Source: Pedobacter sp.
GTDB lineage: Bacteria > Bacteroidota > Bacteroidia > Sphingobacteriales > Sphingobacteriaceae
Direction: 5' to 3'
Length of the DNA stretch: 64,000 nucleotides
Assembly (NCBI GenBank): GCA_031119475.1
Contig: JAVHXV010000001.1
Span: 669,116 to 733,115, forward strand
Numbering within the stretch: the first letter of the stretch is position 1; each line of letters starts with the position of its first letter. Below the pieces are notes generated by a model, which had not been told where the DNA came from, ran no database searches, and was given only the letters and a program-made list of their open reading frames with translations. Below, piece after piece: positions 51,419 through 59,107 of this stretch. A program made the translations under genes and the position numbers.

Positions 51419-51907
51419 TCAGCCAAAGTTCTTTTTCCAGTCGGTTTTCAGTTTCTTGTAGATGGGATCGGCTTCGGCGAGTTTGTATTTTTCGTAGTAG
51501 ATTTTGGCGGCTTTCGCCTTTTCCTCTTCGCCAGTCCCGCGTTCCAACTGTTTATAGTTATTTTTCTTATCGTATTTCTTACCACCTCTATAGTTGGCAT
51601 AGCGCCTTGCACGGGTGTAGCCCATCTGCAGGTACTTGCGTGCCATGTCTGCTCCAACAAAATCGTTTTCCTTGATGTAGTTTAAGAAAAGTTGGTAGAT
51701 TGTTTCACTGCTATCCTTGGCAATCTCTTCGGTTCTAAAACGCCAGTGCTGTCCGATCTCGGATTTGTAGGGCTCGCAGATCAGTACGCCCTCTTCTCCC
51801 TTGCCGACGCGGTATTTTTCGGGATGCTTTTTGTAGTCGATGTCAGGCTGCCAAAAGTAGGAGCCGATATCAAAGTCGAGGTAGGATGGGGTGTCTTGGT
51901 TTTTCAT
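51419..51907 (-). CDS. DUF4385 protein
   Basis: A 162-residue DUF4385 protein: HPEKYRVGKGEEGVLICEPY, then KSEIGQHWRFRTEEIAKDSS and GADMARKYLQMGYTRARRYA. The family function is unknown; a basic charge and its mobile location fit nucleic-acid contact. It precedes the SDR gene by 50 bases on the same strand. Confidence 0.85.
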   Translation of the reverse strand: MKNQDTPSYLDFDIGSYFWQPDIDYKKHPEKYRVGKGEEGVLICEPYKSEIGQHWRFRTEEIAKDSSETIYQLFLNYIKENDFVGADMARKYLQMGYTRARRYANYRGGKKYDKKNNYKQLERGTGEEEKAKAAKIYYEKYKLAEADPIYKKLKTDWKKNFG

Positions 51908-51946
51908 CTGCTTGCTAGTTCAAACAAGCTTTTAGGCAGTGTTGTT

Positions 51947-52303
51947 TTAGTCAGCTATTTCGGTCTGGTTCAGGAAGCTCTCAATTGCTTCAACAGTTTG
52001 GTCGTTTAAGTTATCAATATCTTTGCGCTCTAGGGGATGCTGCGCGGAATTGTATTTTTCGATGAAGGTACCGATCGTATTATTGAACTTTAAAAAGCCC
52101 TCCTCAAAATAGCGTTCCTCGATCTCGCCCGATGAATCCATGGAGCGGAAGGTGATCTGGGTGGTTTTGTTGGATGCCTTGTCGATCTTTAGCCATTTGA
52201 ATTTCTCTGATGCCGGCGCATCATCGGCCAGATCGGTGCGCTTCACTTCTATGATGTAAAGGTAGAAGTTCTCAAGAAGATATAGGCACTTGAAGGTGGG
52301 CAT
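51947..52303 (-). CDS. Hypothetical protein, 118 aa
   Basis: A 118-residue soluble protein (LYLLENFYLYIIEVKRTDLA; FKWLKIDKASNKTTQITFRS; YFEEGFLKFNNTIGTFIEKY). Looks like an alpha/beta domain of unknown family. It opens the minus-strand series 52303-49441 and reads away from the repeat at 52423. Confidence 0.6.
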   Translation of the reverse strand: MPTFKCLYLLENFYLYIIEVKRTDLADDAPASEKFKWLKIDKASNKTTQITFRSMDSSGEIEERYFEEGFLKFNNTIGTFIEKYNSAQHPLERKDIDNLNDQTVEAIESFLNQTEIAD

Positions 52304-52422
52304 GGTTTTGGTTTGGGACGACTAAAATAGGTAAATGGCAAAATCATGCCACCTGAAGTTTTCAACAGGGATGTGGATAAGCCTTTGTCTCTTTAGGTAT
52401 TCTGGCCTTTGGCAGGTTTGTT

Positions 52423-52610
52423 CAGTTTGGAATGAAATAGAGTGGATACTTTCATGGTTCTTCGTCACATTTGGTGAAAACCTATTAATGTTAAAGTGCA
52501 GTAACCCCTTTGCAGAAAGTTAAACTTCTTAGAGCCATACTCTTGCAGTCGAATATAAAATCCTTCACCAAAAGTGACGAAGAACCACTTTCATTGAAAT
52601 ACACAGATAA
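52423..52610. repeat. MITE-like repeat, left copy
   Basis: Lies in a gene-free stretch (52304-52658). It consists of block A (CAGTTTGGAATGAAATAG at 52423) and block B (ending GAAATACACAG at 52610). A 23-bp inverted repeat, 52456-52478 against 52564-52586 with one mismatch, joins the two blocks. The same A-B arrangement recurs in the same direction at 53698-53895, on the other side of the Mrr-type gene. The outer sequences resemble IS-end sequences I associate with IS21-like elements, but there is no transposase, so a MITE-like element is suggested. Confidence 0.7.
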
Positions 52611-52658
52611 AATAATTAAATTAGTTTATTATAGCATATCATTACAGAGATTACATTT

Positions 52659-53606
52659 ATGAATAAGCCAATTGCGATTTGGGTTGATGATGATTACGAA
52701 ATGTTTAAAACAGCACTTGATTTTGCCTTACTGAAATATGATTTGACAGATAAAATTCAAGTAAAATTATTTTCAAATTCTGACGATGCAATACCTTATA
52801 TATTAGCTAATCAAGAATATATATTTTTTTATTCACAAGATTCCTCGAGAGCAGAAAGTAAAATTATAAACTCTTGGAAAAATAGAAACCCCAGAATTCG
52901 AAAAAATCATTTTTTCAAAACACACATAGCAGGGGATTTTTATCATTACGTCATAGATGCATTTACCCCATATGCATCGTGCAATTATTGTACAGCTTTG
53001 TCGCTAGAGGAAGCAATTTTGAAGGATTGGTGTGAACTTGACGAACGTATGTCATACATTCTAAAGCCACTAACATATATTGATTTTGGTAAACCATTAG
53101 TTGACGCTCTTGAAAGATGGTATAGAACTAACGAGAAAAGTACTCTTTCCAATGATGATAAAATTATTTTGCCTATTTCAGAAGAGCTTGCCTCAGTGTG
53201 TGGATATGATGAGAGTTTTCTTGATAAACTCACCTCAAGACAATTTGAAGAAGTGATTAATAGCATTTTCAAAAACCATGGATTTAATACAGAGTTGACG
53301 GCTCAGACTAGAGATGGTGGTTATGATATAAAAGCAATCAGTAATTCTGGTCTAACTAACGAAGTTACCTTAATAGAAGTGAAACATTTTGCAAAACATC
53401 GATCCGTTGGAGTTGGAATAATTAGACAACTTTATGGGGTTAAAGCCTTAAATAATGCTGATAGAGCAATATTAGTTACAAGTTCTTTTGTCACTCCAAC
53501 AGCCAAGAAAGAGTTCAAGAGAGTTATTCCTGTCGAATTAGAATTTGCTGAAAGAGAGAAAGTGTTTTCATGGTGCCAGTCGTATTTGAATTCAATTGTA
53601 GAGTAA
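52659..53606 (+). CDS. Receiver-like domain fused to an Mrr-type nuclease
   Basis: A 315-residue protein. Residues 1-60 resemble a receiver domain start (IAIWVDDDYEMFKTALDFAL; IPYILANQEYIFFYS); the middle is unrecognised. Residues 190-300 form an Mrr-type PD-(D/E)XK domain: LTSRQFEEVINSIFKNHGFN, then TRDGGYDIKAISNS with Asp223 and EVTLIEVKHFAK with Glu240/Lys242, and VGVGIIRQLYGVKAL. Mrr nucleases cut modified or foreign DNA. The codon use is far more AT-rich than its neighbours, and the gene lies between two repeat copies, so recent gain is likely. No methylase is present. Confidence 0.82.
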   Translation: MNKPIAIWVDDDYEMFKTALDFALLKYDLTDKIQVKLFSNSDDAIPYILANQEYIFFYSQDSSRAESKIINSWKNRNPRIRKNHFFKTHIAGDFYHYVIDAFTPYASCNYCTALSLEEAILKDWCELDERMSYILKPLTYIDFGKPLVDALERWYRTNEKSTLSNDDKIILPISEELASVCGYDESFLDKLTSRQFEEVINSIFKNHGFNTELTAQTRDGGYDIKAISNSGLTNEVTLIEVKHFAKHRSVGVGIIRQLYGVKALNNADRAILVTSSFVTPTAKKEFKRVIPVELEFAEREKVFSWCQSYLNSIVE

Positions 53607-53697
53607 ATTTGACGCAATTCATACGGAAATTAAGTAATTGGATTCTTTTAAAAAAGATATTTCACATCTTTGGGGTTGATTGCAAAGTTAGCTTGGA

Positions 53698-53895
53698 CAG
53701 TTTAGAATGAAACAGGGTGGATACTTAAAGATTCTTCCCCACTTTTGGAGGTCGGAAGAATAAAAACTAAAATTGGTCAGTAAAAGCGTTCTTGAATGGG
53801 GATTCTGCAAACATAGTTGACATTAATCTCGACTAGGATTTAATTTGCCACTAAAAGTGGACAAGAGCCATTTTTTACCGAAATACGCAAATACT
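53698..53895. repeat. MITE-like repeat, right copy
   Basis: Second A-B unit in a 370-base gene-free stretch (53607-53977). Block A: CAGTTTAGAATGAAACAG at 53698, then GTGGATACTT; block B: CACTAAAAGTGGACAAGAGC at 53849 and GAAATACGCA near its end. It agrees with the left copy at most positions in A and B, while the middle differs. Otherwise the stretch is AT-rich and empty. Confidence 0.7.
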
Positions 53896-53977
53896 TATAT
53901 TGACGTGGGTATTATTCGTAAATATATGATTATCAGTGTTTTTATTTGTTTTTGAAGAATAAACTTTGATCACCAAA

Positions 53978-54397
53978 TTAATAATCCTTGATTTTGATTG
54001 TCATCTCGAAATATTTCTCGGTCATTACCACCAGTATCTTCCCGTTGTCAAGTTCTTTGTAGCCATATTCATAGCAGTAGTGGTAATCCCCCTTACTTGT
54101 CTTAAGGATATTGGTGTAGAACTCGAAGTTGAAGCCCTTGTCCAGCAGTGATCCACGGGTGACCACCTTTGGATCGTCCGTCCAAACCCCGGTCTCTGCC
54201 ATGATCTTCCGGTTGCGGAGCAGATCGCGCGAAATCTGGTAGACGAACTTGGGCTCGTCCCATTTGATTCTCCTGCGCCGGTTGCTGTTGCCCTTGTTGC
54301 GACAGGTGTCGTTGCAGTATTTCTTGTCGGCCCTGCCGAAGAGCTCCTTGCCGCAATGTGCGCAGCGGTGCTCGGTCTCATATCTTATTGTTGCCAT
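53978..54397 (-). CDS. Zinc-ribbon protein, 139 aa
   Basis: A 139-residue paralogue of the protein at 5190-5555: CAHCGKELFGRADKKYCNDT, then CRNKGNSNRRRRIKW, with the same spacing of four Cys, followed by RNRKIMAETGVW, LLDKGFNFEFYTNILKTSKG and YCYEYGYKELDNG. The basic stretch after the ribbon suggests DNA or RNA binding. The codon use is of the ICE backbone type, unlike the AT-rich copy. Divergent from the PUR-RadC fusion gene. Confidence 0.75.
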   Translation of the reverse strand: MATIRYETEHRCAHCGKELFGRADKKYCNDTCRNKGNSNRRRRIKWDEPKFVYQISRDLLRNRKIMAETGVWTDDPKVVTRGSLLDKGFNFEFYTNILKTSKGDYHYCYEYGYKELDNGKILVVMTEKYFEMTIKIKDY

Positions 54398-54516
54398 GAC
54401 TGCTGGTTTACAGGTAGATATCCGGTAGATAAACGTTTTAAGCGGTTAACTTATTTTGCAACCGACTAGGTTTGCTCTGCCTTTTAACCTTTGCTGCTCA
54501 CCAATGAAAGCAAATC

Positions 54517-55077
54517 ATGTTAGCAAACGTATTATTGACAGAGAGCTTTTCCTCGAGCGAGAAAAGGCACTATTTTCTGGATTTCAAAAAGACTTCGACC
54601 GATAGCAAGTTCATCCAGATATCCCGTAGCGATCAGCAGGAAGATGGAAGCTACAAGCGCACCTTTATCATCGTCTTCGAGCAGGACTTCGAATTTCTGA
54701 TTTCAGCCATGAGTTCTCTCTTCCATCACAGCGCCCATTTGTCGGAAAAAGGAAAGACCGTTCATGACATGCGGGCTGAGAACAGGAAACGCGGCATACC
54801 CAGCTGGGACCCTGAAATCAAGCCCCGAGAGAAACTACAGGCGCATGGAGCAGATACCCTGGAGGATCGCGAACTGCTGGCGATACTGATCGGGTCGGGT
54901 ACCCCGGGCGAGGATGCAGTTGCGCTTTCGGACAGGATGCTTTCCGCTGTTGGCGGTTTTTCTGGATTTATGTCCCATAGCATCGCCTCGCTAAAACGCT
55001 TCAATGGTATCGGTGATGCAAAGGCGATCATGATCAAGGCGATGATGGAGATTGTAAGGCGAACCACGTCAAGGTAA
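54517..55077 (+). CDS. PUR-domain (DUF3276) fused to RadC N-terminal domain
   Basis: A 186-residue two-domain protein. Residues 1-75 match the DUF3276/PUR-alpha-like family (SSSEKRHYFLDFKKTSTDSK; FIQISRSDQQEDGSYKRTFI), which binds single-stranded nucleic acid. Residues 85-186 match the N-terminal helix-hairpin-helix part of RadC/UPF0758 (KPREKLQAHGADTLEDRELL; AILIGSGTPGEDAVALSDRM; SLKRFNGIGDAKAIMIKAMM). The MPN/JAB half of RadC is absent, so it stops at EIVRRTTSR. RadC-type proteins are frequent on mobile elements. Followed by the 168-base hairpin. Confidence 0.8.
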   Translation: MLANVLLTESFSSSEKRHYFLDFKKTSTDSKFIQISRSDQQEDGSYKRTFIIVFEQDFEFLISAMSSLFHHSAHLSEKGKTVHDMRAENRKRGIPSWDPEIKPREKLQAHGADTLEDRELLAILIGSGTPGEDAVALSDRMLSAVGGFSGFMSHSIASLKRFNGIGDAKAIMIKAMMEIVRRTTSR

Positions 55078-55090
55078 ATTCCTTGCGGAA

Positions 55091-55258
55091 TTTTTCCGTT
55101 CGAGGGACAACAACCACGCGATTTTCGTGACCCCCGCTGGCTGCGTGCGCATAATGGCCGGCGGAGCCGTCCACCCTCCGGGACTTATAGCACGCAGACG
55201 GCGCTTAAAGGGTCACGGTATCGAGTGGCTATGTTGTTGTCCCTTTTCTCCGGAAAAA
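55091..55258. repeat. 168-base nested hairpin before the PRTRC-associated ssb
   Basis: Four nested perfect pairs: TTTTTCCG (55091-55098)/CGGAAAAA (55251-55258); GGGACAACAAC (55104-55114)/GTTGTTGTCCC (55233-55243); GTGACCC (55127-55133)/GGGTCAC (55210-55216); CTGCGTGC (55141-55148)/GCACGCAG (55190-55197). A further CGGAG/CTCCG pair lies at the tip. It fills the 243-base gap between the PUR-RadC gene and ssb. Candidate uses are oriT, a single-strand origin, a structured RNA or a termination signal. Confidence 0.85.
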
Positions 55259-55320
55259 TATGTGGGGATTGGGCTGACAGGACATGAGTTATCTAATTTT
55301 TCATTTAAACAAGTTGAGTT

Positions 55321-55812
55321 ATGGAAGTAGTAGGAAGATTGACCGCCGATGCGGTCATTAGGAAAGTGGCAGAGGACAAAAAGGTCGTGGGGTTCTCGTT
55401 AGCGGTAAACGACAGTTTTAGGAGTAACGGTGAGCGCAGAGAGGTTACCACATTCTTTGAATGCTCTTATTGGCGTAATGAGGGGATTGCGGAGTTTTTG
55501 ACCAAGGGGAGTTTGGTGCAGATTTACGGCAGGGTTGGCGTGAATGCTTATCTCTCTAGGGATGGGGAGGCAAGGGCGTCCTTGACTTTCCATGTGTCGG
55601 AAATAAAGCTTTTTGGTAGCGGTTCGGCTAACGATTCGCAGAAAGTGGCAGAGGTTAAGACCCAAGCCGAGGCAGAGCCGAAATCGGAAGTTAAAGAACC
55701 ACAGGAGCGGGAGAACGTGCCGATGGAGCAGGCGGTGGCGAGTGGTTCGACACTTAAGCCATCTACGGCTTTCGATAGTGTGCCAAGCGTAGAAGATGAT
55801 TTACCATTTTAG
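55321..55812 (+). CDS. ssb: Single-stranded DNA-binding protein with canonical tail
   Basis: A 163-residue SSB: OB fold (MEVVGRLTADAVIRKVAEDK; TFFECSYWRNEGIAEFLTKG; VQIYGRVGVNAYLSRDGEA), a 50-residue acidic/Glu-rich linker, and the canonical C-terminal tip EDDLPF that recruits partner proteins. It opens the PRTRC series on the ICE, where SSB is often the first gene. The contrast with the tail-less SSB at 4838 suggests different roles. Confidence 0.92.
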   Translation: MEVVGRLTADAVIRKVAEDKKVVGFSLAVNDSFRSNGERREVTTFFECSYWRNEGIAEFLTKGSLVQIYGRVGVNAYLSRDGEARASLTFHVSEIKLFGSGSANDSQKVAEVKTQAEAEPKSEVKEPQERENVPMEQAVASGSTLKPSTAFDSVPSVEDDLPF

Positions 55813-55825
55813 TTAGGGGGGTGTG

Positions 55826-56281
55826 ATGGAAATTGATGAACAATATTTGAAGAACGAAATTGAGGATTTCAAAGGCGCTTTTTGCCCTTATGGGTTTTTG
55901 GATATTCAATTTGCGGTTACCGAAAGTATCAATGCTGGACATGGTGGCGATTGGGCATTTGAGCAGATTGAAGCCTTTAGCAACGAGTGCGATATAAAGT
56001 TTTCAAATCTCGACCCTTGTAGCGTAGTTATGGATTCTATACTACAGGAAGCTAGGAACGAAATCGAAGAACTTACGGGTTTTGATGTTCAAAATGATGC
56101 CTCATTCGATGTGTACGGCAATTTTATGGCTTCTTCATGGAAGTTTGACGACGAAGATGTTTTATTGTTGGTCGACAAGCTAAAAGAACAAATCAATAAG
56201 GTTGACGATTTTTCTAAGGCTACAATCTATTGGCTAAGCGAAATAGGAATCAATAACACTTCATTCACAGGGGGCGAATAG
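55826..56281 (+). CDS. Hypothetical protein, 151 aa, PRTRC region
   Basis: A 151-residue acidic protein (YLKNEIEDFKGAFCPYGFLD; IQFAVTESINAGHGGDWAFE; DVLLLVDKLKEQINKVDDFS). Unrecognised. ATG 55826 is directly preceded by an in-frame GTG. It follows ssb by 13 bases and precedes a 75-residue gene by 18, so it is part of the same operon. Confidence 0.68.
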   Translation: MEIDEQYLKNEIEDFKGAFCPYGFLDIQFAVTESINAGHGGDWAFEQIEAFSNECDIKFSNLDPCSVVMDSILQEARNEIEELTGFDVQNDASFDVYGNFMASSWKFDDEDVLLLVDKLKEQINKVDDFSKATIYWLSEIGINNTSFTGGE

Positions 56282-56299
56282 CCCCCAAAATATTCAGCT

Positions 56300-56527
56300 A
56301 TGCCTATCATCACAGAAATGACCGAACGCCTAGCAAGGCATGAACTGGCTAGGCTGTTGATTGCCTTTGAAAACCTTAACCTTATGTACATGACCCTAGA
56401 AGATGCCATTGCGCTGAAACTTGCCGAGGAAATCATCGAGGACATTATTTTGAGAAAAGGCTATTTCCTCCAAAGGGAGGGAACGAACATTTATTTAACA
56501 GAAAACGACAGATTTTATGAAAACTAA
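56300..56527 (+). CDS. Hypothetical protein, 75 aa, PRTRC region
   Basis: A small helical protein (MTERLARHELARLLIAFENL; LEDAIALKLAEEIIEDIILR). It overlaps the PRTRC protein E gene start by 11 bases, so they are co-translated. No family name assigned. Confidence 0.65.
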   Translation: MPIITEMTERLARHELARLLIAFENLNLMYMTLEDAIALKLAEEIIEDIILRKGYFLQREGTNIYLTENDRFYEN

Positions 56528-57041
56528 TTTTTTTCAAGCCATTGCCCACCTCAATGGGCAGGGCAAATGGATTGTGACTGCTGAATTTTCAGCCGATAAA
56601 TCGCTATGTGTTTCGGTGTTGTTATCCGATAGCATTGCAGAAAAAACCAATACTGCCCTGCAACCGATGGTCTTTCGGGGAACACCGCAGGAACTTGACG
56701 AGGGATTTTTTTCGGCTATTGCAGAGCCTGTCAAGCAGACCGCATCGCTGTTTGCCAATGCTACCGAATACCAAAAATCCTTGGACAATGCAAAGGCACA
56801 ACTCGAGCAGAAAGCCAAGGCAAAGACCGAAAGCCCAAAGCCAAAGGCTGATGCAACGGTGGATAGCAAAAAAGCCTACGATGAAAAGATGAAAAAGGTT
56901 GCTGAACTTGATTCCGCCTGTAAGTATGAATTTGCCCTTTCCGAACTGCCTAGCGTAGAAGATTATCCCGATAAAAAGGCGGACATCGAAAAGGTAAGGG
57001 CGGAACTCGAGCGCAAGAATCAACAGCTATCCCTATTGTAG
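56517..57041 (+). CDS. PRTRC system protein E
   Basis: A 174-residue PRTRC system protein E: MKTNFFQAIAHLNGQGKWIV, a beta-rich first part (MVFRGTPQELDEGFFSAIAE), then a Lys/Ala/Pro-rich linker with coiled-coil character and a helical end (KADIEKVRAELERKNQQLSL). The function within the cassette is not known; PRTRC cassettes are named for their ParB-related and ThiF-related members and occur on plasmids and ICEs. Confidence 0.8.
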   Translation: MKTNFFQAIAHLNGQGKWIVTAEFSADKSLCVSVLLSDSIAEKTNTALQPMVFRGTPQELDEGFFSAIAEPVKQTASLFANATEYQKSLDNAKAQLEQKAKAKTESPKPKADATVDSKKAYDEKMKKVAELDSACKYEFALSELPSVEDYPDKKADIEKVRAELERKNQQLSLL

Positions 57042-57058
57042 AACCAAATTCAAAAGCT

Positions 57059-57277
57059 ATGTTAATCAAAGAAATATTGAAAAGGGTTTTCATCCATAAT
57101 GATAATGGGAGCGAACTCAAACTTATCGACCCGAGCGCAGACTATACGCCCGAGCAGGTCAAGCACTTCTATTCGGGAAGCTATCCCATCCTTACCAATG
57201 CAAGGGTGGAGGGACCCGAGGTAAAGAACGATGAAATCCGTTTCACTTTCGTAACCACGCTAGGCACAAAGGGATGA
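57059..57277 (+). CDS. PRTRC system protein C
   Basis: A 72-residue PRTRC protein C: VFIHNDNGSELKLIDPSADY, TPEQVKHFYSGSYPILTNAR, and an ending EIRFTFVTTLGTKG. This short protein is a hallmark of the cassette. Its stop overlaps the ATG of a 55-residue frame (57274) by 3 bases. Confidence 0.88.
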   Translation: MLIKEILKRVFIHNDNGSELKLIDPSADYTPEQVKHFYSGSYPILTNARVEGPEVKNDEIRFTFVTTLGTKG

Positions 57278-57441
57278 AAAGGGCAAGAACTGTTAACATC
57301 AAACACAACACCATTCAATGGAAACTGTATCAAAAACTCGCAAGGGTACTCGAGGGTTTCGACCGACCGCTAGAGCAAAGGGAACTGCAATCGCTAAGGC
57401 TTCGGGGCGCACCGCCCCGAATGCTAGACCCGCTTTTCTAG
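57274..57441 (+). CDS. Short coupled reading frame, possible true start of the next PRTRC gene
   Basis: ATG 57274 overlaps the stop of PRTRC C (ATGA) and gives 55 protein-like residues (NIKHNTIQWKLYQKLARVLE; PLEQRELQSLRLRGAPPRML) ending in TAG at 57439-57441. The overlapping frame of the 364-residue gene from 57318 is low-complexity up to about residue 45. This suggests that 57274 begins either a separate small protein or the native N-terminus of the next gene, the latter requiring a -1 shift near 57430-57441. A perfect hairpin (TTCGGGGCG-CAC-CGCCCCGAA, 57401-57421) lies just before the stop. Confidence 0.5.
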   Translation: MKRARTVNIKHNTIQWKLYQKLARVLEGFDRPLEQRELQSLRLRGAPPRMLDPLF

Positions 57442-58412
57442 GGCAGGTCTTTCAGCCAATCCTCTGCACTTTCCATAAGGAACTAAAACAGGTGGGCAAG
57501 TTATCGGAGTGCTTTTATACCTCGGTGGACAATATCTGCGGTTGCTACGGTATAGATTTAGAACGATATATCGGCTTGCCCTATCCCATAAATATCGCAA
57601 GGTGTTTGAACGGATTGAAAAAACAGATGGCTATGGTCGACAAATCGCTCGAAATCCGTCTGTTGCAGGACGAGGTAAGCCTAGCTAGGCTCGCCACCGT
57701 CCACACCTTTTCCAACGGAAACACGCTTTTCTATTTTCCAACGGAAGTGGTTTTCAATCTTTTGAAAACCGATTTGCAGACCGCAGAACTTCTGCTCTCG
57801 GTCTACAGCTATCTGTTCCGTTTTATCGGTATTCCGCACTATGGCGAAGATTACAGCTATCTCGGTGGAATCTATGAAATGATTGAGGAAATGTACCTGT
57901 ACGAGGATGATCCCGACAGGGACAAGGATTTTTATGACTACGTAACAGGGCATCTACAGATGATACAAGAAAAGGGAGCTGAATGCGTGATGCTACTTCG
58001 GGAGAAAATCCATGTCATGGATTTTGCCGAAAGGGTAGAGAGATATCAGCCAAGGAACAAGGAGCAGATGGATTTCCACGAAACTGCAAGGTCGTTTCTG
58101 AAACTGTCGCAGGATTTCCCTGGGCGCAATATCCACGATAGGATTTCTCCTCCCTTGGACGAGGATTACGAGGGACTGATACGCCTAGAACAGTACCTGC
58201 ATTTTCATTGGAGCAACAACTGTCCCGTGGTCGATGAACTAATGGACTATGTCAATGCCGACCTCAACGAACGTAGCGAAATGGAAGAGCCGACAACGTT
58301 TCAATATTTCGATACGCCCCAGCCTAGCTCAACGCACGAGCATGATTTTGAAAAAAGGCTCTGCGAACTGTTGCACGAACTATCCGATAACGTAACCGAT
58401 TTAAGAAGATGA
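57318..58412 (+). CDS. PRTRC-associated protein (position of protein F)
   Basis: From about residue 45 the protein is normal: LGQVFQPILCTFHKELKQVG, YTSVDNICGCYGIDLERYIG, LFYFPTEVVFNLLKTDLQTA and a C-terminal HDFEKRLCELLHELSDNVTD. It is mainly helical and soluble. Its place between C and B fits PRTRC protein F, but I cannot confirm the name. The listed start (ATG 57318) covers a low-complexity lead of about 40 residues in the wrong-looking frame (see 57274-57441). It overlaps protein B by 4 bases. Confidence 0.6.
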   Translation: METVSKTRKGTRGFRPTARAKGTAIAKASGRTAPNARPAFLGQVFQPILCTFHKELKQVGKLSECFYTSVDNICGCYGIDLERYIGLPYPINIARCLNGLKKQMAMVDKSLEIRLLQDEVSLARLATVHTFSNGNTLFYFPTEVVFNLLKTDLQTAELLLSVYSYLFRFIGIPHYGEDYSYLGGIYEMIEEMYLYEDDPDRDKDFYDYVTGHLQMIQEKGAECVMLLREKIHVMDFAERVERYQPRNKEQMDFHETARSFLKLSQDFPGRNIHDRISPPLDEDYEGLIRLEQYLHFHWSNNCPVVDELMDYVNADLNERSEMEEPTTFQYFDTPQPSSTHEHDFEKRLCELLHELSDNVTDLRR

Positions 58413-59107
58413 AAGAACTAACAAATATCGTAAACGACTATCTCACCCCGATAAAGGCACTACTTTTCTACAAAGGCAAAAAAGACGAAAGCTATATCGA
58501 ATGCTATGATATGGATAATAGGGGAATGGCAATCAATGCCCATCCGCTTTCGATAGCTGAAAGCCAAAAACTTGCCGATGCGCTTGACAGTTCTGCCGAA
58601 CTAAAGGCGCAATATCTCAACAGCGTGGATTTGTTTCCCGAGAACCTACTGTATTTGGACGCAGGGCGTGATGGTCATATAGTTTGGCATACCCCCAAGC
58701 AGGAAGTCGACCTTTTTTTCAAGGCTGAACTCGGACTATCCAATGGAAAGGCGAATATCCCTGCACTCATTTGGAAAGCTAGTAGATACGGCCTTGCGGT
58801 GTGGGCGGTAAAGTGTAAAGGTCGGCCTAGCGCAGAGGAAAAGCTATTTCAAGCACCCTTTCTGAATGTCTATGACAGCGGTTCGGTATGTATGGGGAGC
58901 GTTCAAATTGATGTGCCAAAGAACTGTACCATCAAATCATTCTGCGCTCTTTGGGAACACTACTTTTTTAACAGTTCCTTTTCCCACACCATAGCAGGTA
59001 GCGAAAGATTGGTTTCGCTGTGGCAGTCGCTACTTGGAACAGGCAAACCCTTTCCGATGGTTGCGCTCAAAAAAACAGATAGACAACTAAAGCACATTTT
59101 AAGATGA
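58409..59107 (+). CDS. PRTRC system protein B
   Basis: A 232-residue PRTRC protein B: YLTPIKALLFYKGKKDESYI, GHIVWHTPKQEVDLFFKAEL, ALIWKASRYGLAVWAVKCKG, then KLFQAPFLNVYDSGSVCMGS. The last segment is well conserved in the cassette. It overlaps both neighbours by 4 bases (ATGA), so it is translationally coupled to the ThiF gene. Confidence 0.88.
   Translation: MKELTNIVNDYLTPIKALLFYKGKKDESYIECYDMDNRGMAINAHPLSIAESQKLADALDSSAELKAQYLNSVDLFPENLLYLDAGRDGHIVWHTPKQEVDLFFKAELGLSNGKANIPALIWKASRYGLAVWAVKCKGRPSAEEKLFQAPFLNVYDSGSVCMGSVQIDVPKNCTIKSFCALWEHYFFNSSFSHTIAGSERLVSLWQSLLGTGKPFPMVALKKTDRQLKHILR

Noticed and set aside
52423-53895. A complete insertion sequence
   Set aside because: The only gene between the repeats is a nuclease-like protein with no transposase motifs.
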